Positions 56,458 to 64,000 of a DNA stretch of 64,000 nucleotides are shown here, in pieces (position 1 is the first letter of the stretch; each line of letters begins with the position of its first letter). The position numbers were made by a program, and so were the translations under genes. The stretch covers positions 81,564,637 through 81,628,636 of the forward strand of contig NC_092087.1 in assembly GCF_045679555.1 (NCBI RefSeq). The letters run 5' to 3'. The DNA is from Salvelinus alpinus. Taxonomy: Eukaryota; Chordata; Actinopteri; Salmoniformes; Salmonidae. The notes under the pieces are model-generated. The model made no database searches and was not told where the DNA came from. It saw nothing but the letters and a program-made list of their open reading frames with translations.

Positions 56458-58939
56458 ACCGCAGTCTCGCAGCAGTCAGTAAGTATAGCTACTATTCTAA
56501 CCAGATTTGAAGTTCACACAAAATGATAATTTCCCTCTACAACAGACAATAGGTTGTTTCTGCTCTCTTGCCAACTCCTAATGGAATTGTCATGCGTTTC
56601 GGCTTGACAATGACAACAGAGTTAGGCAAGAGCACAAACAGATCTGGGACAAGGCTAAATAGACATATTGTAACCAGTTATGAAGTTGAATCACAAAATG
56701 AATGAGCTTCGTCACCCCAAATGTCCCACTGGAGCCAAGTTCTCACACAGGAAGAGCTTCATGTAGACAGTGGCTACGTCGACAATGGAACCCTATATGC
56801 TAAATAGTGCACTAGTTTTGGCCAGTGCCTCAGTGCGCTATGTAGGGAATAGGGTGCCGTTTCGTACGCAGACAATGACTAAGGAGATCCCAGAAAAAAA
56901 TCTAATTTAAGACAAAAAACAAAACACAGCATCAATTGGCAATAGAGCATGGAGGGATGAAACAAGAAAAAACTCAAATAAAGTCAAAATAAATGGAATG
57001 TTTATACAGCATCATTTCAGATTCAGCATTCCTAGAAACTCCTGTTCTTCCCTGATCACGAGATCTGTACAGGAAAACTCATGGCCCTAGTTGTAGCCTT
57101 AAACATGGTTCAGGAAAAACTCCTGACCCTTAGCATCATATCATAGGAAGTGAGTGAGAAACTCCAGGCTTCCAGAGAAATAACAGGGATTCCAGTCCCG
57201 TTCCCAAAACAAACTGACAACATGGAGGGGTACGAGGGGCAAGGGACTGGGGCATATTTCTAGTTCAGTGCTTGTGTAGGAGTCGAGCGCTACCCGTCGG
57301 GTTAGGATATGCCCCGAGGGGGTTTCAAAATCGAATGGTAAAAGTTGGGGGTCTCAGAGGGCATACGATCCCTGTTAGCACCATCAGAGAAAAAGACTAC
57401 ATTCTTAAATGCATGTAGTTACATGTGTGTTAGGACTGTAGACACCAGTTGACATAGACGGGCTGGCTGAGCATTTCACGAAAATGATGCACACGATGTG
57501 GCCGTGTGGTGTTATGATTCTGAACAGTCAGATAGCTTGCAACAATGCCTAGAAGCTGCCTTGTGGGGAATCGTAGGTGGCTCGTTTCAGAGCCATGTCT
57601 TGTTTTGACTATGGCTCAAATTCACTTGCTAGCTAACCAACAATTGTAACAATGTATTTGAGAGAAGTGTATTTATGTTTTCAATAAACATTTAGAGACA
57701 AAATATAATTTAGCCAATCCTGTCTGTTTTGCCCCATAGCTGCGAGCGCATTGGTTTTGTTGCTAGACAACCAGCCCGTCTATACCGTATGCATGTTATG
57801 TTCTCTTGTTGGGAGGTGCATAGATTCATATTGGGTGAAGGGGTCATTAAAAAAACAAAAACACTTTGCCTAATATTCAACACTACCCCACCTATAAAAC
57901 TAATTTACTGTAGCTTGGAATTGCATAAATACCTAAAAACGTTTAGTGCATAGTCACTGAAATAAACAAAAATTAAAAAGAGACCTAATTGGAAACTATC
58001 CTCTTCTTAGTAAACCCGACACTTAGGAAAACTTTTTTTATAGAAAATATGGAAAACAACTTTGAAACGTTAAGAGAATGGTCCACTGCTTGCTTCTATG
58101 TAACCCTAACAGAGCGAGTGACACAGCTTATTCTGGAACGTTCATTCATACATGTGATTGATGGGATCCAGCTAAGTACCAGCTGTGTTGTATTCTGCCA
58201 GAGCCAACCTATCGCTGTCTATTGTCTTAAAGACTTTCCAGACAGGAAGTGATCGGGCGGAGCAAGGTTGCCAAAATAGAGCAGATACCCATTTTCTCGG
58301 CCTCGGCTGAGCAGCCTTCACGTGTACGAGCAACGCCGATCGCGCCTCCTGAAAAGAATTCCACTGCAGCTTTGTCTGGAAAGCCCTTTATGATAGACTG
58401 CCATATTGAGCCAACTTCTTCATCTGTGAGTTAAAACGATCTGAACAGAGCTTATCATACCTACTGGCTGACTCCATAGTCATTATAATGCCAAAGACAG
58501 GTTCAAAAAAAGAAACATTTCTATCAAAAAGTAGTCAGGCGTCTGGAGGGAATCTTTGTGATGGTCTTCTACAGTGGGTGGGGATCTCTAACGTGTGTGT
58601 GTTCCATTTGTCACTGGCTTATGATTGAATTTGGATTTTAGTAGAACAAATGTCATTGTTTCGCTCTACCAGTCAGATGCTGTCTGGGTGTGTGTTTGTA
58701 TCGGTGTGTGTGTGTGTGTGTGTGTGTGGCAGCGAACAGTTCATCAAGCAGTCCTCTCCCTTGCTGTCAAACTGTCTGGAGAGAACACGTTGTGTGTGTA
58801 TATACAGTATGTATTGGTTTGTGTGTGTGTGTGTGTATATATATTGGTGTGTGGTAGCTAACAGTTCATTGAGCAGTCTTGGCTCATGCTGTCTGAAACT
58901 GTATAGAGAACACGGTATGTGTGTGTGTGTATCTCTGTG

Positions 58940-59098
58940 TTAGTTCATGGAGCAGTCCTCCTCTCCCTCACTGTCGGAGGCCGTGTCAGAGCCGGTGGTA
59001 TCCATGGAGACGTGGGCAGGGCTGACGATGACTGCTCGTCTTCTCTCCTCCTCAGCACTGCCCCTCCTCTCCTGGGTACGTTCGATGTGCTGGATGGC
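58940..59098 (-). CDS. tfap4: tfap4 last coding exon
   Basis: 52 codons plus TAA from AIQHIERTQERRGSAEEE to EEDCSMN, acceptor CTCCAG|GCCATC. The tail is acidic (SDTASDSEGEED) like other AP-4 proteins. Confidence 0.93.
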   Translation of the reverse strand, partial: AIQHIERTQERRGSAEEERRRAVIVSPAHVSMDTTGSDTASDSEGEEDCSMN

Positions 59099-62000
59099 CT
59101 GGAGGGCAGAGGTCATAGAGAATTCTAAGGTCAGAGTTCATATGATTCAGTGACACTATACGTAATGGAGTTATCTATACACCTCACACTCAAACATACG
59201 CTCTCTGTCTATCTCAAACACACACATTACTATAGCACTACAGACATCATAGAGAGCACAAGGACACACACTGAACTTCACTATAGAAACCCTACAGAGC
59301 ACAAGGATACACACTCTCCCTCACCTGTACGATGGTATCCAGGTTCTGCCGGGACGTTGACACTGTGCTGGTGTTGGAGGCGGGGCTCATGGTAACCACG
59401 GTGACGTGGTGCGGGGTCAGCGTGGGGGCGGGGACGATGACCGTGGGGTGGTGAGTTGGGGCTGGGGACCGCACCTAAAGGAGGAGAAGAGAGATGGTGA
59501 GAATAAGAAGAGTTTGAGAAATGAGAAGAGAGAGAAGGTGGAAAATTAGGAGAAAGAGATTACAAGGAGGAAGGACAATAAAACATTCACATTCCTTCCA
59601 TTCAAAAACTGAAGTTTGTGTGTTTCCCCATCTGTGGATTGTGTGTGTCTCTCTCTCCCTGTCTGTGTCTCACCTGTGACCCGTCTGTGTCCTCCACCTG
59701 TAACCTGTGTGGCTCTGTACCTGTGGGCTGTGTGCTGCGTGTCTGTCCCTCTCTGCACTGGTCTCTGCATGGAGCTGCTGTAGCCTCAGTAAGGTCTGGG
59801 TCTGGATGTGAGCCTGCTCCTCCTGGACCTGCTGGGTGATCACCTTCAGCCTCTCTGGGTGCAGCACCATGTCCAGAGAACGCACCTGGATGGACAAAGA
59901 CACGGGGGAGAAGGGTGATCAGTCTTTATGTCTATATTCCTCTTCACTCTACCTTCCCTCTTTTCATTCTCAGTCCCTCATTGTATCCTTCTTCCCCATC
60001 ACTGGTTCACCCGCTCTCTCCTCAGTCTCACCACCTCTTGGTTCAACCTTCTCGCCATCCCTTCTTCTAACTCCCCCCTCCTCTGTTCATCCGGCTGTCC
60101 ATAGACTCTCCCACATCTCACCGCCCACCATCCTTCTCTCTCACCTGTTCCTCTAGTATCATCCTCGCCGAGCGCTCCTTGTCCAACTGTTGTCTGAGCT
60201 CCAACATCTCTCTCCTCAGCTCCTCGGCTTTCTCCTCCTCCAGAATGTCCGGGGAGCCGATCCCTTCATCCTTCTCCTCCGCCCCACGCCTCCTCTTTGG
60301 GGAGGAACCACTGAACTCCTGCAGGAGGAGGAGACAGGGTGAGAGGGAGCATTTCAACTAGTTATGGCCATGCCATGAACAGTTAATAGTTCACCAATGT
60401 AATTGTTAGGGAGAAAGTATTTATACTGTACACACAAATATACTGGATCACTTTACACGTTCATGTACTTTTGTCTGGGTTCAATTATCAACAGTATACA
60501 TTTCTGATATTAAAGTCACAAGTTACAATATTTTTATTCATTTCTATGGCTAGACTTGGCTATATGCAGGTAATATAAATGTATGAATGTCTACCTGTAT
60601 GAAGCGTTTGAGCTGGTTGTTCTGCTGCAGTAGCTGGGTCTTCTCTTGCTCCAGAGCAAAGATGTAGTCTGACGTCTGCTGTAGGATGGCAGCCTGAATA
60701 GACAGGAATAATATCAGAAAGTTAGGTCAGAATCAATACTCTCACAAACAGTTTCCTTGAATCCTCCATGGGTGGTATGGACTAGAGGTCGACCGATTAT
60801 GATTTTTCAACGCTGATACCGATTATTGGAGGACCAAAAAAAGCCGATATATATATATGAGATAATGACAATTACAACAATACTGACTGAACACTTTTAT
60901 TTTAACTTAATATAATACAGCAATAAAATCAATTCAGTCTCAAATAAATAATGAAACATGTTCAATTTGGTTTAAATAATGCAAAAAACAAAGTGTTGCA
61001 GAAGAAAGTAAAAGTGCAATATTTGCCATGTAAAAAAGCTAAAGTTTAAGTTCCTTGCTCAGAACATGAGAACATATGAAAGCTGGTGGATCCTTTTAAC
61101 ATGAGTCTTCAATATTTCCAGGTAAGAAGTTTTAGGTTGTAGTTATTATAGGATTTATAGGACTATTTCACTCTATACCATTTGTATTTCATAATCCTTT
61201 GACTATTGGATGTTCTTATAGGCACTATAGTATTGCCAGCCTAATCTCGGGAGTTGATAGGCTTGAAGTCATAAACAGCGCAATGCTTGAAGCACAGCGA
61301 AGAGCTGCTGGCAAATGCAGGAAAGTGCTGTTTGAATGAATGCTTACGAGCCTGCTGCTGCCTACCACCGCTCAGTCAGACTGCTCTATCAAATATCAAA
61401 TCATAGACTTAATTATAATATAATAAACACAAAGAAATACAAGCCTTAGGTCAATAATATGGTCAAATCCAGAAACTAGCATTTCGAAAATAAAACGTTT
61501 ATTCTTTCAGTGAAATACGGAACCGTTCCATATTTTATCGAACGGTGGCATCCCTAAGTCTAAATATTGCTGTTACATTGCACAACCGTCAATGTGATGT
61601 CATAATTATGTACAATTCTGGCAAATTAATTAATTAATTACGGTCTTTGTTAGGAAGAAATGGTCTTCACACAGTTCGCAATGAGCCAGGCGGCCCAAAC
61701 TGCTGCATATACCCTGACTGCTTGCACAGAACGCAAGAGAAGTGACACAATTTCCCTAGTTAAAAGAAATTCATGTTAGCAGGCAATATTACCTAAATAT
61801 GCAGGTTTAAAAATATATACTTGTGTATTGATTTTAAAGAAAGGCATTGATGTTTATGGTTAGGTACACATTGGTGCAACGGCAGTGCTTTTTTCACGCT
61901 TTTTAAATCACCCGTTTGGCGAAGTAGGCTGTGATTCGATGATAAATTAACAGGCACCGCATCGATTATATGCAACGCAGAACAGGCTAGATAAACTAGT

Positions 62001-62317
62001 CATCGGCCATAATCGGTGTCCAAAAATGCTGATTACCGATTGTTATGAAAACTTGAAAATCGGCCCTAATTAATCGGCCATTCCGATTAATCGGTCAACC
62101 TCTAGTATGGACACAAACACAGTTAGTTAGATTATGGTCCCACTCTCCTACCTTGCTGAGTTTCTCGCCGTCTGTGTGTGGCAGGAGTGTTTTCAGCGAC
62201 TGGAACCCTGCGTTGATGCTCTGCATTCGGCGCCGCTCGTTACTATTTGCGATCTCCCGGCGGATACGCCTCTCCTGGTCCTGAGCAGTCTCCGGGCTGA
62301 GCGGGATGTTGGCCAGA
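58940..62317 (-). CDS. tfap4: tfap4, transcription factor AP-4, coding exons 2-7 (exon 1 off window)
   Basis: bHLH-leucine zipper factor that binds symmetrical E-boxes as a homodimer. Exons read 62317-62152, 60693-60595, 60318-60145, 59885-59721, 59474-59325 and 59098-58940, all joined in frame to a TAA stop, about 303 residues. Order: basic region and helix-loop-helix (RRIRREIANSNERRRMQSIN to DGEKLSK), then leucine zipper 1, a KRRR nuclear signal with the DEGIGSPDI motif, a second zipper/coiled coil, a Gln-rich stretch, THHPTVIVPAP, NLDTIVQ and an acidic end (TASDSEGEEDCSMN). The human protein is about 338 residues, so only about 30 N-terminal residues are missing; I found no matching exon up to 64000. 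A hAT element sits in the intron after the bHLH exon. Confidence 0.95.
59325..59474 (-). CDS. tfap4: tfap4 THHPTVIVPAP exon
   Basis: 50 codons from VRSPAPTHHPTVIVPAP to STSRQNLDTIVQ, acceptor CTTTAG|GTGCGG, donor ACAG|GTGAGG, phase 0. The THHPTVIVPAP and NLDTIVQ runs are strongly conserved in AP-4. Confidence 0.95.
59721..59885 (-). CDS. tfap4: tfap4 Gln-rich exon
   Basis: 55 codons from VRSLDMVLHPERLKVITQQV to HAAHSPQ, acceptor ATCCAG|GTGCG, donor ACAG|GTACAG, phase 0. Helical and Gln-rich. Confidence 0.92.
60145..60318 (-). CDS. tfap4: tfap4 KRRR/second zipper exon
   Basis: 58 codons from EFSGSSPKRRRGAEEKDEGI to ARMILEEQ, acceptor CTGCAG|GAG, donor ACAG|GTGAGA, phase 0. Contains a likely nuclear localisation cluster and a charged coiled coil. 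Confidence 0.95.
60595..60693 (-). CDS. tfap4: tfap4 leucine-zipper exon
   Basis: 33 codons from AAILQQTSDYIFALEQEKTQ to RFIQ, acceptor ATTCAG|GCTG, donor ACAG|GTAGAC, phase 0. Completes helix 2 and the first zipper. Confidence 0.95.
60783..62104. mobile_element. non-autonomous hAT element in a tfap4 intron
   Basis: Ends TAGAGGTCGACCGATTATGA and CGGTCAACCTCTA, with perfect 8-bp duplication GTATGGAC (60775-60782, 62105-62112). 1322 bp, inverted relative to 11612-13587, sharing its interior (CAGGCGGCCCAAACTGCTGC). No transposase. Confidence 0.93.
62152..62317 (-). CDS. tfap4: tfap4 bHLH exon
   Basis: Encodes LANIPLSPETAQDQERRIRR through the basic region to GEKLSK, acceptor CTTCAG|TCTGG, donor AAG|GTAGG. 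It enters with one base of a split codon and leaves in phase 0. It includes the E-box contact pattern NERRRMQ. Confidence 0.95.
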
Positions 62318-62736
62318 CTGAAGGGAGAGATGAAGGGATAGAAGGAGAGATGGCGAGAAGGACAGAGGGAAATGGAGACAAAAGTTACATTTTATTCAGG
62401 TTTATTGTAGTTTCGTCTGCTTTTCACCACGTGTCTAATTAGAAATGACATGGTTATAAATTCCTATCATGCCGATGTAGCTTGGTGGAAAACACAGTGC
62501 ACATGCAGGTAGTACGGCGCTATTCCTTCCCACTCCCCTGCACCCCCACCTACATTTCACTTGGGTTAGTGACTAGGGCTATTATAAGGTCAGGTCCTGG
62601 AGTTTCCCTGAACTCACTGCCCTTCAACCCATTTAATGGTTGGTAACCTACCCTGTTCTGTTTACTCAGCCAGAGTAATATGTAAACCATATAACCTCCA
62701 GAGATAACATCAGTGTACATCAGTGAGCGCTCTACA

Positions 62737-62901
62737 GCAGGATTTCACCAAACTTGGTCCTGCCCCCCCACATTGTGGTTTCCCCCTAGCACTACACAGC
62801 TGACTCAAATAACCAACTCCTCGGCTTTGATTATTGGAATCAGCTGTGTAGTGCTAGGGTAAAAACCAAAACGGGGCCCAGGACAGAGTTTGGGAAACCA
62901 T
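62737..62901. mobile_element. hAT-type MITE upstream of the tfap4 bHLH exon
   Basis: Inverted ends around TTTCACCAAACT / AGTTTGGGAAACC and inner CTAGCACTACACAGCTG, flanked by GCTCTACA (62729-62736, 62902-62909). Confidence 0.82.
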
Positions 62902-62909
62902 GCTCTACA

Positions 62910-64000
62910 AGGTTCACAAAGAAGTAGAATAACCAGATCTCGGGAAACGTGTCTGACAGCTAGGCTTAAAATCATTCACAACGCGACAGACAGTTAACTG
63001 TCACACAACATCTTAAGAGGGGGAAATATAGGCCTATTAGCAGACCTATTATCTATGCACACAATGCTTAGACTCACATTAGCTATTTGTTAGTCGACTG
63101 AATAGAGTGCAGTAAGCAAAACAAATTAGATATGCCTAAATCAATTATAATAAAATGTGAAATGGACAACCAAAAATCGAATAGTTTTGAGATGGAATGC
63201 ATCCAAGCCATTGACGATGTGGGCCTAGAGACTAATACAGAGTAGCTTACTGCAATCTAGATTTGAACGCTGCCTTCATTCATAAATTCTGTTTCTGATC
63301 CAAAAGATTCTAGAAGCGTGTTTAGCTACAAACCCCTGGTTGATCGAGCGCTTCTCACATACATTGGTTGAGTGCGCAGACTTATTACAACGAAATTTGT
63401 AGCTAGCACTAAGGTATATATGGTAAGCTTGTTGTCGGCCCACCAACGAAACAGAATATATACACTTTGTAGCTAACGAACTAGTAATATGTGCAAATCC
63501 TTCGTCAAAATAAGTAGCTAGCTTAGTAGCCTGGTGAAATTTGACACCAAGACCACCCCCTTCACATGGAGAACAATGCTTTTTGCCTACCTATTTGAAA
63601 CACTATTACACCGTCGACTTCACAAAAACGGGATCTTTCTACAAAATATGAATAAATAAAATTCAAGTAGTTAAATATAACTTAGTATGGACGAAATTGT
63701 GTGATGTTTATTATTTAAATGCTGTTGCGGATGTTGAACACACATCACGGCCATGCTACTAAGCTCGAGAGCTTAGCCAATTTCAGTACACGACACATAA
63801 GCATGGCCGCGCTACCCACGAGCTAGCTGGCATATTTACTCCCTACACCTCGTAGGTTCCCTACATGTGTGACCCAAAGCCCGTAAACACACACATAATG
63901 TTAGGTTGTGTCACAAAAGTATAACTGCATTATTTTTGTCGACCTGTTGGGGAAGGAACACCGTAGATAACATCTGGAATGCAAGCTAGCTACACAGCAG
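62910..64000. other. tfap4 intron 1, no exon found
   Basis: Searched by eye on the minus strand for a short Met-Glu-Tyr-Phe type first exon; none seen. The DNA has GCTAGC-rich patches near 63400-63850 but nothing else recognised. Confidence 0.5.

Larger units (their letters stand above)
55692..58939. other. probable tfap4 3' UTR and downstream DNA, no other gene seen
   Basis: AT-rich, no coding frame recognised. Two palindromic repeats lie at 56362-56457 and about 56780-56862. A TG tract lies at 58700-58728. Confidence 0.5.

Overview
This is vertebrate genomic DNA, almost certainly from a salmonid fish (salmon, trout or char). Three genes with clear intron-exon structure lie on the minus strand, in an order also known from tetrapod genomes: adcy9 (adenylate cyclase type 9), srl (sarcalumenin) and tfap4 (transcription factor AP-4). 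The rest is intron and intergenic DNA dense in repeats typical of salmonids: Sleeping Beauty-type and other Tc1 transposons, hAT elements and hAT MITEs, a Ty3/Gypsy element, several LINE types, a tRNA-type SINE, long CA/TG tracts and minisatellites. All gene and repeat names come from recognising translated motifs and ends by eye; no database was searched.

Layout. 1-16729 is intron of adcy9 running off the left edge. A 43-bp minisatellite (1-117 and 6261-6909) is split by a Tc1 transposon (119-6258), which is itself split by a Gypsy-type LTR retrotransposon with apparently identical LTRs (1714-6218). A 54-bp minisatellite follows (7056-7753), then a decayed hAT transposon (9288-14322) carrying three later insertions: a Tc1, a solo LTR and a second hAT element that contains a 100-N assembly gap. 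adcy9 coding exons 1-4 lie at 16730-23183; a 5'-truncated L1-type LINE occupies intron 3, and a 47-bp tandem array starts at the exon 2 acceptor. The region 23184-30130 holds the adcy9 upstream DNA, a Rex1-like LINE fragment and microsatellites.

srl (30131-47478) is complete: ten coding exons sum to 2520 bases (839 codons plus stop) with consistent phases. It has a signal-peptide exon, one large Glu-rich exon and a dynamin/EHD-type GTPase domain. Its 10-kb first intron holds a SINE-LINE chimera, three large simple or tandem arrays and a Tc1. Between srl and tfap4 lie an L1-type LINE with a 14-bp target duplication and a Tc1 split by an L2-type LINE. tfap4 (58940-62317) lacks only its first coding exon, which should be beyond 64000.

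The three genes belong to different pathways: cAMP synthesis at the plasma membrane, calcium buffering in muscle sarcoplasmic reticulum, and E-box transcription control. Nothing suggests they work together; they are conserved neighbours. I found no unknown gene system. The most unusual points are structural: a templated insertion inside a LINE, amplification of an adcy9 splice acceptor, a SINE-LINE chimera sharing one target duplication, and a young Gypsy element whose integrase is fused in frame to its C-terminal tail.
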